The notes below the pieces were generated by a model. It was given only the letters and a program-made list of their open reading frames with translations. It did not search any database and had not been told where the DNA came from. Both the position numbers and the translations under genes were made by a program. Below are positions 29,806 through 39,680 of a stretch of 64,000 nt of DNA, in pieces. Source of the DNA: DAOTXN01 sp034435435 (GTDB taxonomy: Bacteria; Chloroflexota; Anaerolineae; S140-20); assembly GCA_034435435.1 (NCBI GenBank), contig DAOTXN010000052.1:1-64000 (forward strand), in the 5' to 3' direction. Within the stretch, counting starts at the first letter, position 1. Each line of letters opens with the position of its first letter.

Positions 29806-32262
29806 ATGACCCAACAGAATGCGGCGACAAGATTGAACAATTCCGTACCTCAGACGGGGATGCGCGGGGGTTTGGGACGTACACTTTTGACGGCCTTTCT
29901 CCTACTCAGCATTGTTCCCCTCAGTCTGATCAGCTTGATTGCCTCCAGACAGGCTCGCTATAGCCTCCAAAACGAGTTGCGCGAGAAACTCTCTAGCATT
30001 GCCGCGCTCACTGAAGCACAAATCCAAAGTTGGATGGCCGCCCAGCAACTCGTTCTCACCTCGTTCGTCGTTGGTCTGGAGAGTGATTATTCCTCCAGCG
30101 CCGCCCCTTTTTCTCCTTACAGTTCAGCGCTGGCGCAGGATCTTGATGAGCCCAGGGCGAACGATTCTACGCGCAGCAGCAGCCAGACCCTATTCATTTC
30201 CCGCCTAGAGCAAAAAACCACTCGGCTGCGACTGGAAAACCCGGCATTTAAGACAATACAGCTACTCGACATTCAGGGGCAAATCCTCTTTGCGCAGCCC
30301 TTGATGCGTGACCACACGCACCGGGACGGATGGGAACAGAACCTGACGCTTAGTCAACCCATCGGCGGGACCGGGTTGATGTTGGTGGCTGTCCTTGATC
30401 CTCAGCATCTGCTACAGGCAATTGACGCAACGATTCCATTTGGGCAAGAGGGTAACATCTATCTGCTATCTGTGAGCGGTCAAATTCTTGATTTGGGCCG
30501 CACACCCGTTGATGATGAAAGCTTGATGATCGAAAGCGACGCGCAGGGCAACCATTCAGCTTGGATGAACCATCCAGCCATCCAGGCCGCGTTGGCCGGA
30601 GAGCGCGGAGTCGCAAGTTACAAAAACAGCAAGCGTATCCAAGTAGTAGGCGCCTATCGCTGGCTGGAAAGTCTAGACATGGCTCTCATAGTGGAGCAAC
30701 CTCAAGCCACCGCCCTGGCCGCCAGCGACGATCTGGTCGTGGTGCTGATCGGCGCCGCGCTGGGCGCAGCATTGCTCACCGCGCTCATCGCCGCAGCCGT
30801 GGCCCGTCGCATCACCTTGCCCATCATCGAGTTGACCGCTACGGCTGTACAAATCGCATCCGGCGACCTGGATCAAAAGGTTCCTACCACCCGCCGGGAC
30901 GAAATCGGTATCTTGGCGCGGGCGTTCAATGTGATGACAACCAAGCTTCGCACACTATACGAGGGTCTGGAGGAAAAAGTTCGCGAACGCACCCAACAAC
31001 TGCAAAAGGCCAACGCCGAGATCCGCTATCGGGCTACCCAGTTGGCGATCAGCGCCGAGGTGGGTCGCATAGCCACATCTATTCTGGACCGCGATGTGCT
31101 GTTGGCTCAAGTGGTCGATCTGATCCGCGACTGTTTTCAGGCTTACTTTGTAGCCATTTATTTCCTTGACGAGAGTGAACAGTGGGCTGTTCTCAAAGAA
31201 GGCAGTGGCGGGATTGGGGCGCGACTCAAAACAGAAGCATATCGCGTGGAGATAGATCAAGAGTGCCTAGTTAGCCAGGTCGCCCGCGGTCTCACCCCTC
31301 TTGTCCACTCCGAGACAGCTCTAGAGCGTCACACCGACCGCCACGTTTTTCCCCACACGCGGGCCGAACTGGCTGTGCCACTGAAAATCGGTCAGCGCAA
31401 AATCGGTGTGCTGGATGTGCATAGCACACACGCCGACGCGTTTGAGGAAAACGAAGTCATGGTTCTGGAAACACTCGCTGGGCAAATCGCTGTCGCCATT
31501 GAAAACGCGCGCGCCTACGAAATAGAACGTCAGGCCGCTGAACAGTTGCGTGAAGTAGATGAATTCCGTCGGCGATTCCTCTCCAATATGTCACGCGAGC
31601 TGCGTATGCCCCTCAACAACATTATCGGATTCTCCCGTGTTATGCTCAAAGGTATCGATGGTCCTATTACAGAGCTACAACGTGAGGACCTCAGCGCCAT
31701 CTATGATAGCGGCCAACAACTCCTGGCTCTCATTAACGACATCTTGGACATCGCCCAGATCGAAGCCGGGCAAATGGAGCTCACGCTGCGCCCGCTGAAC
31801 TTGGCCGAAATTGCTCACAGCGTTATCCCCACGGCTAACGCGCTATTAGAGGGACGTTCTATCGTATTCCGCCACGAAATCGTCACGGACCTTCCGCTCG
31901 TCCGGGCCGATCCTCAACGCCTGCGCCAGGTATTGGTCAAACTGCTTTCCAACGCAGCCAAATTCACCCATGAAGGAGAAATCTCGTTAAAAGTATGGCC
32001 ACAAGCCTATCAAGTTTTCGTCAGTATCGGCGATACTGGTATTGGAATTCCTGATCAATACCGCGAGCGAGTTTTTGAAATGTTTAATCAAGTACCGTCG
32101 TCGCAAAGTACCAGTAAAAATTCAGGCGCTGGCCTGGGTTTGACGTTCAGCAAGGAAATTATCGAAATGCACGGCGGGACCATTACAATGAGTAGCGAGG
32201 AAGGACATGGCAGCACCTTTACCATCGCGCTGCCCGCCATAGATCCGCTCAGTAACGAATGA
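29806..32262 (+). CDS. Histidine-kinase-like membrane sensor with Arg in place of the phosphoacceptor His
   Basis: An 818-residue protein: membrane helix (about 24-46, LLTAFLLLSIVPLSLISLIA), extracellular Cache-like sensor (50-300), second helix (308-333), HAMP (333-385), coiled coil, GAF (411-568), dimerisation helices (585-655) and HATPase (695-810). The ATPase boxes look intact: LLSNAAKFTHEGEIS, GDTGIGIPDQYRERVF and GAGLGLTFSKEII. The H-box reads NMSRELRMPLNNIIGFS, where active kinases have NMSHELRTPL: Arg597 (codon CGC at 31594-31596) replaces the catalytic His. It therefore should not autophosphorylate on His. The start at 29806 has no strong ribosome binding site. The dimerisation helices are closely related to those of the giant hybrid kinase at the end of the array. 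Confidence 0.9.
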   Translation: MTQQNAATRLNNSVPQTGMRGGLGRTLLTAFLLLSIVPLSLISLIASRQARYSLQNELREKLSSIAALTEAQIQSWMAAQQLVLTSFVVGLESDYSSSAAPFSPYSSALAQDLDEPRANDSTRSSSQTLFISRLEQKTTRLRLENPAFKTIQLLDIQGQILFAQPLMRDHTHRDGWEQNLTLSQPIGGTGLMLVAVLDPQHLLQAIDATIPFGQEGNIYLLSVSGQILDLGRTPVDDESLMIESDAQGNHSAWMNHPAIQAALAGERGVASYKNSKRIQVVGAYRWLESLDMALIVEQPQATALAASDDLVVVLIGAALGAALLTALIAAAVARRITLPIIELTATAVQIASGDLDQKVPTTRRDEIGILARAFNVMTTKLRTLYEGLEEKVRERTQQLQKANAEIRYRATQLAISAEVGRIATSILDRDVLLAQVVDLIRDCFQAYFVAIYFLDESEQWAVLKEGSGGIGARLKTEAYRVEIDQECLVSQVARGLTPLVHSETALERHTDRHVFPHTRAELAVPLKIGQRKIGVLDVHSTHADAFEENEVMVLETLAGQIAVAIENARAYEIERQAAEQLREVDEFRRRFLSNMSRELRMPLNNIIGFSRVMLKGIDGPITELQREDLSAIYDSGQQLLALINDILDIAQIEAGQMELTLRPLNLAEIAHSVIPTANALLEGRSIVFRHEIVTDLPLVRADPQRLRQVLVKLLSNAAKFTHEGEISLKVWPQAYQVFVSIGDTGIGIPDQYRERVFEMFNQVPSSQSTSKNSGAGLGLTFSKEIIEMHGGTITMSSEEGHGSTFTIALPAIDPLSNE

Positions 32263-32274
32263 GGAATTACGACA

Positions 32275-33051
32275 ATGACCCATACAGTTGTGATCTGTAG
32301 TCAAAAAGGGGGTGTCGCTAAAACGACGACCTGTCTTTCGTTGGGCGCCAGCCTGGTTGAGCAGGGCCAGACCGTGTTGCTCGTTGATCTGGATCCTCAA
32401 GCTAACCTCACGCTTTCGCTGGGAATCGATCCAGAAAGTCTGCGCCACACCATAAGCGACGCGCTGCTAGAGCACAATTCATTGGTGGCCGTCAGTCGCG
32501 AAAGCCCTATGCCCAATCTCGACTTGGTGCCAGCCAATCAGGATCTGGTCATTCTCGACAAGGCGCTCTATGGCCGGCAGAAATACGAAAACCGCCTGAA
32601 AAGCCAACTCGCGACGCTCAACGGCGACTATTACGACACTATCCTGATCGACTGTCCACCCTCCTTTGGCACCCTCACACTGAATGCTTTGACAGCAGCC
32701 GATACGCTCATTGTCCCTGTACAATGCGAATATTACGCTGCCCGGGCTATGCGCCCGATTCTCAAGCTGGTCGAGCTGGTACGCAAAAAAACCAATCCCA
32801 ATCTATCCTACCGGGTGCTCATCACAATGTACGACCGCAGAAATAAAATCAGCCAGATCATTCGCGACCAGATCGAAGAGGTTTTTCGATCATCCCTGTT
32901 TGAGACCATCATCGAGATCGACACTAAACTGCGAGAAAGTCCTACCGTGGGGTTGCCCATCAATCTCTACGCGCCGACCACACGCAGTGCGCTGCAATAT
33001 CGCGCCCTGGCCGAGGAGCTGACACGCGATGAAGGACAAAAACCGACTTAG
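32275..33051 (+). CDS. ParA/Soj-family ATPase (orphan, in sensory operon)
   Basis: A 258-residue ParA-type P-loop ATPase with the deviant Walker A CSQKGGVAKTTTCLS (signature Lys plus catalytic Lys), Walker A' VLLVDLDPQANLTLSL, Walker B TILIDCPPSFG and the family C-terminus ALQYRALAEELTR. It starts 12 bases after the kinase-like gene and overlaps the next sensor gene by 23 bases. No ParB gene or parS cluster is visible, so chromosome or plasmid partition is unlikely. Orphan ParA-family proteins such as ParC and PpfA position chemosensory arrays, so placement of this sensor array in the cell is a reasonable inference. Confidence 0.9.
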   Translation: MTHTVVICSQKGGVAKTTTCLSLGASLVEQGQTVLLVDLDPQANLTLSLGIDPESLRHTISDALLEHNSLVAVSRESPMPNLDLVPANQDLVILDKALYGRQKYENRLKSQLATLNGDYYDTILIDCPPSFGTLTLNALTAADTLIVPVQCEYYAARAMRPILKLVELVRKKTNPNLSYRVLITMYDRRNKISQIIRDQIEEVFRSSLFETIIEIDTKLRESPTVGLPINLYAPTTRSALQYRALAEELTRDEGQKPT

Positions 33052-35224
33052 ACTGCAATTAGAGGACCTGTTTTCCGACATCGCTCTCCCGGAGCCTCAG
33101 GCCGCTCCAGAAGAGTCATCCTCTTCCACACCGTCTTCCGCCCCCCCGGAGTCGGGAAATGTTCCAGTTCCCGCAGAGCGAGAGCCAGACGCGCCGGCCC
33201 GGGTCAGTGCTGCCCAACCCGAGCGCGCGGCTCACGCGCCCGGTACGCCACTTGCGCCTCACTTACCTCTCGGCGCTGCGGATCACTTACGCCGCGCGCC
33301 AACGCAAGTGGCCGCGCAGACAGCAAGCGAAGACGTTGTTAAGGTCGGCCCAGGTCGGCGCTCTGGATTGAGACGCACACTTATCCTAGCCTTCCTGGCT
33401 GCAGCAATTCTCCCAACCCTTGCCGTGACTCTTTTCGGCGGCTTGAGCCAGGTCTCCAGAATTCGCTCCAGTGTGACCAACAATCTGTCACTCATCACCA
33501 CTCTCCAAGAAAACCGCGTCGAACAGTGGATAAACACCCAACTTGCGGCCTTTGCGTCCATCTTGAGTGAGCCTTCGTTCGAGCGGGAATTGCGCGTCTT
33601 TATGACCCACGGCGCCGACGAAAGCGCCTATGAACCTGCCCACTTGGCTACCAACTCTCGCCTACGCACATTTCTGGTTCAGTACCCCGATTTCTTTGAG
33701 ATCTTTGTGCTAGACACAAGCGGCCAGGTGCTCCTATCTACTGACAAGGTTCACGAAAAAAGCGCCGAAGCCAATGCTGCCTTTTTTATCCACGGACTGA
33801 TACAGCCCCATTACCAACCACCTGCAATCATTGAGCGATGGAATAAAGTGGGCTTGGTAACAGCCATCCCCATCCGTCACATCACCGGCGAGACCTTGGG
33901 TGTTCTGGTAGGCTTGTTAGACCCATTGCCATCTTTACAGATGATGGAAGAGACGCCAGGACTGGGCAAGACCGGCGAGGCGTATTTGATCAATCCATCT
34001 GGCTTGCTGCTCACGCCTTTGCGTGGAACCTCGCCCGCCCCTGGCGACCACGTGTCTTCTTTTGGAGTCACCGAGATCCTGGCAGAAAAATCGGGTCAGG
34101 GCGTTTACAACAATTACGCAGGCCAATCGGTCATCGGCGTCTATCGCTGGCTTCCCAATTTGCAGATCGGCATCCTGGCCGAACAAAAAGTCACGGAAGT
34201 ATACAGCTCGTTAATCGCGACCCTTGGCGGCATTGCCGCAGTCGCACTGATCTCGATGGTACTGGCCAGCGTATTCGCCGGTCAGATCGCGCGACGCATC
34301 GCCAGCCCCATTATCCAGATGACCGAATCCGCGCATCAGATAATGGCCGGCGACTTGAACCAAGCCGTGCCGATTACACGATCCGACGAAGTCGGCGCCT
34401 TGGGTCAGGCTTTCAATCACATGGCGCAACAGCTCCGCTCGACCATTGCTGGCCTGGAAGAAAAAGTTCAGGAACGCACCCAGGCTCTTCAGCAAGCAAA
34501 CTTTCAATTTCAGAAACGCGCCATTCAGCTCGAGGCCAGCAGCCAGGTTAGCCGGGCTGCGGCCTCCATTTTGGATCCCCACGAACTGATGCAAACCACC
34601 GTGGACCTGATTCGGGACCGTTTTGGGTTTTACCACGTCTCAATATTCTTGCTCGACGAAGCCAAAAAATGGGCCGTGGTGCGCGCCTCCACCGGCGAAG
34701 TAGGTCGCCAAATGGTCGCCAAGCCCCACCGCTTGGCCGTCGGCGGAGAGAGCATGGTCGGATGGGTATGCGCCACTCGCCAGCCGCGCACCGCCCTCGA
34801 CGTCGGCGCCGACGCCGTCCACTTTGACAATCCGTTGTTGCCCTACACCCGTTCGGAAATGGCTCTACCGCTCCGAATAGGTGACCAACTCCTGGGTGCG
34901 CTCGACGTGCAAAGCACCCAAGAAGCCGCCTTTGACAACGACGATGTCCGCACTCTGCAAGGTATGGCCGACCTGGTAGCCGTGGCTTTGGAAAACGCCC
35001 GTCTGTTCACCGAAACCCGGCAAAGCATGCGTCGCCAGCACCTTCTGACGCAAGTGACAGAACGCTCTCAACACAGCGCGCGCATTTCTGAAGTTTTGGC
35101 CGTGACCATCTCTGACCTGGGACGGGCTTTTGATCTCGAACAGGCCACGATATGCTTGGGGACCGAACGCGAACTCATATCGGTCGGCAACGGGCACGAG
35201 CAGGCTCGGAGGAAATCAGAGTGA
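33029..35224 (+). CDS. Kinase-less membrane sensor: disordered N-tail, Cache, HAMP, GAF
   Basis: 731 residues. A basic, leucine-containing N-terminal motif (KDKNRLRLQLEDLFSDIALP) is followed by a long proline/alanine-rich disordered region to about 113. Then come the first membrane helix (117-139), a Cache-type extracellular domain (140-393), the second helix (394-417), HAMP (417-470), coiled coil, GAF (504-655) and a half-GAF tail ending VLAVTISDLGRAFDLEQATI. No kinase, cyclase or methyl-accepting domain is present. The start overlaps parA by 23 bases; the conserved-looking N-terminal segment far from the membrane could dock the ParA ATPase, as in other ParA partner proteins. It is the only array protein with such an N-tail. 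Confidence 0.82.
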   Translation: MKDKNRLRLQLEDLFSDIALPEPQAAPEESSSSTPSSAPPESGNVPVPAEREPDAPARVSAAQPERAAHAPGTPLAPHLPLGAADHLRRAPTQVAAQTASEDVVKVGPGRRSGLRRTLILAFLAAAILPTLAVTLFGGLSQVSRIRSSVTNNLSLITTLQENRVEQWINTQLAAFASILSEPSFERELRVFMTHGADESAYEPAHLATNSRLRTFLVQYPDFFEIFVLDTSGQVLLSTDKVHEKSAEANAAFFIHGLIQPHYQPPAIIERWNKVGLVTAIPIRHITGETLGVLVGLLDPLPSLQMMEETPGLGKTGEAYLINPSGLLLTPLRGTSPAPGDHVSSFGVTEILAEKSGQGVYNNYAGQSVIGVYRWLPNLQIGILAEQKVTEVYSSLIATLGGIAAVALISMVLASVFAGQIARRIASPIIQMTESAHQIMAGDLNQAVPITRSDEVGALGQAFNHMAQQLRSTIAGLEEKVQERTQALQQANFQFQKRAIQLEASSQVSRAAASILDPHELMQTTVDLIRDRFGFYHVSIFLLDEAKKWAVVRASTGEVGRQMVAKPHRLAVGGESMVGWVCATRQPRTALDVGADAVHFDNPLLPYTRSEMALPLRIGDQLLGALDVQSTQEAAFDNDDVRTLQGMADLVAVALENARLFTETRQSMRRQHLLTQVTERSQHSARISEVLAVTISDLGRAFDLEQATICLGTERELISVGNGHEQARRKSE

Positions 35225-37113
35225 CCCCCATAATCCCATCACCATGGTTTTGGATAGAAATACTGACCAATTTATTCACGGGCATCATCGCCTCGGCTCT
35301 GGTCCTACTCGTGCTGGGCAGCGAGGCGCGTCGCCCTCTGAATCGCGGCCTGGCCGTGTGGATGGCAGCCATTCTGGTTTGGGTAGCCGGTTCGCTGACT
35401 TTGCGCATGTCACTGCTGCTCGGCACAGGCAATCCCTTGTTTTGGCTAGAATTCACCACCACCGGCTTTGGATTGATCGGGCCAACCATGTTCCTTTTCG
35501 CCGTGCATTACACCCGCTCGGAGCGGCCCTGGCATCATATTCTGGCTCGCACAGGCTTGTTAATAACCCTGACGCTGCTGCCCTGGGTCTTCTCACACCA
35601 GATCGTCAACCAGGTCAGCCTGGGGCCCAACGATTTACTGCGGTGGCGACTCACCACCCTGGGTCTATTCACTTCTCTGTTGCCTTTTATCTTCCAGGTT
35701 CTCACTCTGCTTCTTTTTTGGCAAAACAGACGGCAATTGAATGAGACGATTTCGGTCGTCAGCGTCGCGATCCTGCTGCTAGGCAGCCTGTTCGGGATTG
35801 CGGTCCGCCTGCCTGTTCCAACGATCAGCCTCACCATCGCCGCCAGCGTTGCAATACTGGGTTTTGCCGTGATGCGACGCCAACTCTTCAACCCGCTCCA
35901 AAGGCTCACCCAGGAATTGGAATCTCAGGTCGTCGAACGGACCAGTGAGCTGCAACAAGCCCGAAATCGTCTCGAACGCCTCAGTGAGCAACAACGCATA
36001 GCCGCCGACATCAGCCGTCAGGTGGCCCAAACCCACGGGTTTGACCCTTCAGATCAAACCGCTGCCCCCAACGAGATGCTTGAAAAACTGGTCGAGCTGA
36101 TCCACAACCGGCTGGGATTCCATCACGTTTACGTATACCTGCCTGAAGAGCCTGACCAGACCTTCTCCCGGACTGGGTATTTACGGGTCTGCGCCGTCGC
36201 CGGTACAACTGCCCGCACCGTTATGGCCAGTGGCCATCGGCTGCGGGTTGGCGGGGATACGTTGGTGGGGTATGTGGCCGCCCAGCGTCGGCCTAGCATC
36301 GCAAAAGATCAGGGAACCGAGGCCATTTACTTTACCCATACCGCCTTGCCGGGTGCACGCACCGAGATAGCCGTCCCTTTGTTGGCGAGAGAGCAACTCT
36401 TGGGCGTGCTGGACGTGCAAAGCATCCACCCTGATGCATTCTCTGATCAAGATCTGCTCGTGTTGACTATTTTGGCCGATCAACTCGCGATCACTATGGA
36501 CAACGTGCGTCTCCTGCGCGAATCTTTTGCACTGCTCAAAGAAATGGAAAAGGAACGACAACAATACCTGGCTCAGGCCTGGCAGACCGTTGTCCGAGAC
36601 CCGGCAAACACATTGGCTGTTGTCTATGCCAACGGCTGGGCCAGAGCTGCCAGTCTGGAAGATGCCTGGTCACCTGAGATCGCCCAAGCCGTGAATAGCA
36701 GACAAGCCGTTGTCATTCAAGACGCAATGACCGTAGACGCGGGCCAAGATCAAAACTCGCCCGGTGACGAGTTCCGAACCGGCGGTCGGGTCGTCGCCCT
36801 ACCTATTCGACTGCGAGGCCAGACGATCGGCGCCCTGAAACTGCGTCGCAAGCCCGGCGAGACTTGGCATCCTGACGAAATAGACACTCTGAACGATTTC
36901 GCAGATCGGCTGGGACTCACCCTCGAAACGTCGCGCCTGGTTGACGAAACCCAACGCTACGCCACACGCGAGCGCTTCGTGCGTGAGATCACCAGTAAAA
37001 TGCACGAAACAATGGACCTCAACATCATCTTGCAAACGGCTATTCGCCATCTGGGTCGAGCCCTTGATGCTGAGGAAGTCGCGATTCGTATTGTGCCCGA
37101 GGCCAAGCCCTGA
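35221..37113 (+). CDS. Kinase-less membrane sensor: 7TM input, GAF, degenerate GAF
   Basis: 630 residues from GTG 35221, whose start overlaps the stop of the previous gene (GTGA) with GGAGG upstream. Residues 1-220 hold seven hydrophobic segments (IEILTNLFTGIIASALVLLV, GLAVWMAAILVWVAGSLTLR and onward), resembling the N-terminal 7TM domain of some histidine kinases. A coiled coil follows, then GAF1 (about 270-430, with LVELIHNRLGFHHVYVYLPE and TEIAVPLLAREQLLGVLDVQ), a degenerate GAF2 (435-570) and the half-GAF tail (NIILQTAIRHLGRALDAEEV). No output domain is present. There is no extracellular domain, so it probably senses within or near the membrane. Confidence 0.82.
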   Translation: MTPIIPSPWFWIEILTNLFTGIIASALVLLVLGSEARRPLNRGLAVWMAAILVWVAGSLTLRMSLLLGTGNPLFWLEFTTTGFGLIGPTMFLFAVHYTRSERPWHHILARTGLLITLTLLPWVFSHQIVNQVSLGPNDLLRWRLTTLGLFTSLLPFIFQVLTLLLFWQNRRQLNETISVVSVAILLLGSLFGIAVRLPVPTISLTIAASVAILGFAVMRRQLFNPLQRLTQELESQVVERTSELQQARNRLERLSEQQRIAADISRQVAQTHGFDPSDQTAAPNEMLEKLVELIHNRLGFHHVYVYLPEEPDQTFSRTGYLRVCAVAGTTARTVMASGHRLRVGGDTLVGYVAAQRRPSIAKDQGTEAIYFTHTALPGARTEIAVPLLAREQLLGVLDVQSIHPDAFSDQDLLVLTILADQLAITMDNVRLLRESFALLKEMEKERQQYLAQAWQTVVRDPANTLAVVYANGWARAASLEDAWSPEIAQAVNSRQAVVIQDAMTVDAGQDQNSPGDEFRTGGRVVALPIRLRGQTIGALKLRRKPGETWHPDEIDTLNDFADRLGLTLETSRLVDETQRYATRERFVREITSKMHETMDLNIILQTAIRHLGRALDAEEVAIRIVPEAKP

Positions 37114-37134
37114 AAGCGACAGCGGAGTTTTGAG

Positions 37135-39678
37135 ATGAAAGAGATCTCTTACATCTGGTCCAAACTGAATAGCATCCGCGTGCGCTTGGTGGCCGTTCTA
37201 CTCGCGCTGACCGTGATCTCGGCAGGCACTTTTGCGTATTTGGGCCTAGATACTATTCAAAAGTCGGGCAAAAACGCCGCAGAAACCAGCAGCGCCACAT
37301 TGCGCGAACAAGCCCAAACGTACCTGCTCCAGATCATTCAAGCTAACGCCGAAAAGAACGACCTGATCTTGCAGCGCATTCAGCGCGATGCTGCAATCCT
37401 GGCCCAATACGCTGCCAGTATTTTGAGCAACCCTGCATCCTTTGCCGGCGGCGATTATTGGTCCGCCGAAGAAAACCTGATGACCGGCGCCGAGGGTCAA
37501 CGATTCAATGGAACGAGCGAGGTCACCAGTGTTTTTGTGCCCAACTTGGTGGATGTGGACGAACAATTGCTGACACAACTTGAAGCGACTTCCTATCTGG
37601 ATTTTCTATTCCCATCAACCTTTTCAGCAGATTCCAACTCAGTGGCCGTATTTTTGGGAACAGAGAGGGAAATCGTCCGATATTTTCCCAACGTCAATCT
37701 AGGCGCAGTTCTGCCGCCAGATTTTCAAGTGACACAACGTCCGTGGTATCTCAGCGCGGCTCACGGACAAAACCCGGCTCAACAGACGGTTTGGTCTGAA
37801 GTGTATGAAGACGCCACTGGACTGGGCTTATTGGTCACGGCCGCTGCACCCGTCTACGCCATCAACGGCGAATTCATGGGCGTGATTGGCATCGATGTGA
37901 CACTGGCGAACCTGCGCGACAGCATCGAAAATACCACTTTTGCCACTGATGGCTACTTTTTCCTGGTGGACCGCGATGGACGAGCCATTGCCTTGCCTGA
38001 CCAGGGTTATCAAGACTTTTTAGGACGCCCGGCAGAGCCAGAAGAAGTGGGCACTTGGCTCACTGTGGCATCGGAAGAGATCTTGACCCATATATTAGAC
38101 CCGATGCGGCAAGGCGAGACAGGCTTTACCTCTCTCAACCTGGGCGGGCGTGAGCTTTTCATCACTTTTGCGCCTCTCAGTAGCACCGGATGGGGTATCG
38201 GCGGCGTTATCGAAGCAGAAAAAGTGCTCGCCGCCGTCAACGATGTGCGCACTGAAATCGCCAATTCGACGGACGTGCTGTTACTGAAACGTGCGCTTCC
38301 CTGGGGAACGGTGATTCTAGTGTTAGTGACCCTGATTGGATTGGGAATAAGTGGGCGTTTAGCGCGCCCCATCCAAAGACTGGCGGCTTCGGCGCAAGAG
38401 ATCGGACACGGGCGGCTCGACACCGCCGTGCCTGGCGGCGGCGGCGCCGAATTGGAGATGCTGGCTCAAGCCTTGCGCGATATGAGCAAGCAACTCCAGG
38501 AATTGATCGGCGGTCTGGAGCACCGCGTCTCCGAACGTACTCAGGCCCTGGCTCGACGCGCCACCCAGTTAGAGACCGCGGCCCGGGTAGCCCAGGCCGC
38601 CGCTGCCGTTACAGACCCGCAAGCGCTGCTCCATCAAGTCGTCAACCTCATCAGCGAGCATTTTGAATTTTATCACGCGGGCATTTTTCTGCTAGACGAC
38701 GCCGGAGAATACGCCGTGTTGCGCGCCGCATCCAGCCCTGGCGGACAACGCATGCTGGAACGTCACCATCGCCTGCGGCGAGGTCAAGAAGGCATCGTTG
38801 GCTATGTCACCGAGACCGGAACACCCCGTATCGCCCTAGACGTAGGACAGGACGCGGTCTTTTTCAACAACCCCGATCTACCCGAAACCCGTTCAGAGAT
38901 GGCGCTGCCCTTGCGCGTGCGTGGGCGAATCATCGGCGCATTGGATGTGCAATCCACCGCCGAGGCCGCTTTTACCCCAGAAGACATCGAAGTGCTGCAA
39001 ACCCTGGCCGATCAGGTTGCCCTCGCGCTCAGCAGCGCTCAATATCGCCAAGAATCGGAACAACGCATGGCCGAGTTACAACGCGCCTACGGTGTCTACA
39101 GTCGCGAAACTCTGGCCGAAGCCATCCGTGCAGGTCAACAACTGGGGTTCCGCTACTCCGCCGGCGACACGGTGGCCGATCAAACCATCTGGTATCCAGA
39201 AATGGATCAGGCAATGCAAACCGGAGAGATCGTCCAGGCGGTCATAACCAGAGATGAAAACAGCACACACGCCGATGGTTCGCAACGGCAAGCAGTGCTG
39301 GCCGTACCCATCAAGATTCACGGCGAAACCATTGGCGTCGTCAACTTTCGCAAACCTGCCGGAGTCGTCCAGTGGTTTGCCGACGAACTCGATCTCATTC
39401 AGACAATCATTGAGCAAATGGGATTAACCCTGGAAACGGCCCAGCTCTACCAGGACACGCAGCGCCGCGCAGCTCAAGAACAGATGATCGGTGAAATAGC
39501 CGCGCGTATGCGCGAGACGCTAGATATCGAAACCGTGCTCAAGACAGCCACCCAAGAAGTTCGAGAAAACCTGGGGCTACCTCAAGTTACTATCTGGTTG
39601 GCCTCGCCCAACGCCACCTCAACCAATGGAGATGGACACCGCCCCGCACGACCTTCGAACGCGCGAGCGGAGGTATAA
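37135..39678 (+). CDS. Kinase-less membrane sensor: double Cache, HAMP, GAF, degenerate GAF (A)
   Basis: 847 residues: membrane helix (18-38), a large extracellular double-Cache domain (50-375) with VWSEVYEDATGLGLLVTAAA and GEFMGVIGIDVTLANL typical of dCache_1, second helix (382-405), HAMP (405-455), GAF1 (478-638, SSPGGQRMLERHHRLRRGQE and PETRSEMALPLRVRGRIIGA), degenerate GAF2 (645-770) and half-GAF tail (DIETVLKTATQEVRENLGLP) plus a short disordered end. It has no kinase domain. Its extracellular domain is clearly paralogous to that of the sensor at 49973, and both carry unusual paired Gln-rich openings. The ATG has CGGAG upstream. Confidence 0.85.
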   Translation: MKEISYIWSKLNSIRVRLVAVLLALTVISAGTFAYLGLDTIQKSGKNAAETSSATLREQAQTYLLQIIQANAEKNDLILQRIQRDAAILAQYAASILSNPASFAGGDYWSAEENLMTGAEGQRFNGTSEVTSVFVPNLVDVDEQLLTQLEATSYLDFLFPSTFSADSNSVAVFLGTEREIVRYFPNVNLGAVLPPDFQVTQRPWYLSAAHGQNPAQQTVWSEVYEDATGLGLLVTAAAPVYAINGEFMGVIGIDVTLANLRDSIENTTFATDGYFFLVDRDGRAIALPDQGYQDFLGRPAEPEEVGTWLTVASEEILTHILDPMRQGETGFTSLNLGGRELFITFAPLSSTGWGIGGVIEAEKVLAAVNDVRTEIANSTDVLLLKRALPWGTVILVLVTLIGLGISGRLARPIQRLAASAQEIGHGRLDTAVPGGGGAELEMLAQALRDMSKQLQELIGGLEHRVSERTQALARRATQLETAARVAQAAAAVTDPQALLHQVVNLISEHFEFYHAGIFLLDDAGEYAVLRAASSPGGQRMLERHHRLRRGQEGIVGYVTETGTPRIALDVGQDAVFFNNPDLPETRSEMALPLRVRGRIIGALDVQSTAEAAFTPEDIEVLQTLADQVALALSSAQYRQESEQRMAELQRAYGVYSRETLAEAIRAGQQLGFRYSAGDTVADQTIWYPEMDQAMQTGEIVQAVITRDENSTHADGSQRQAVLAVPIKIHGETIGVVNFRKPAGVVQWFADELDLIQTIIEQMGLTLETAQLYQDTQRRAAQEQMIGEIAARMRETLDIETVLKTATQEVRENLGLPQVTIWLASPNATSTNGDGHRPARPSNARAEV

Positions 39679-39680
39679 CT

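Noticed and set aside
32275..33051. ParA as a plasmid or chromosome partition gene
   Set aside because: No parB, parS-like repeats or replication gene nearby; it is embedded and translationally coupled in the sensory operon.
35130..35744. Open frame of 204 codons overlapping the 33029/35221 gene junction
   Set aside because: It is another frame of two real genes, with a low-complexity product and no ribosome binding site.
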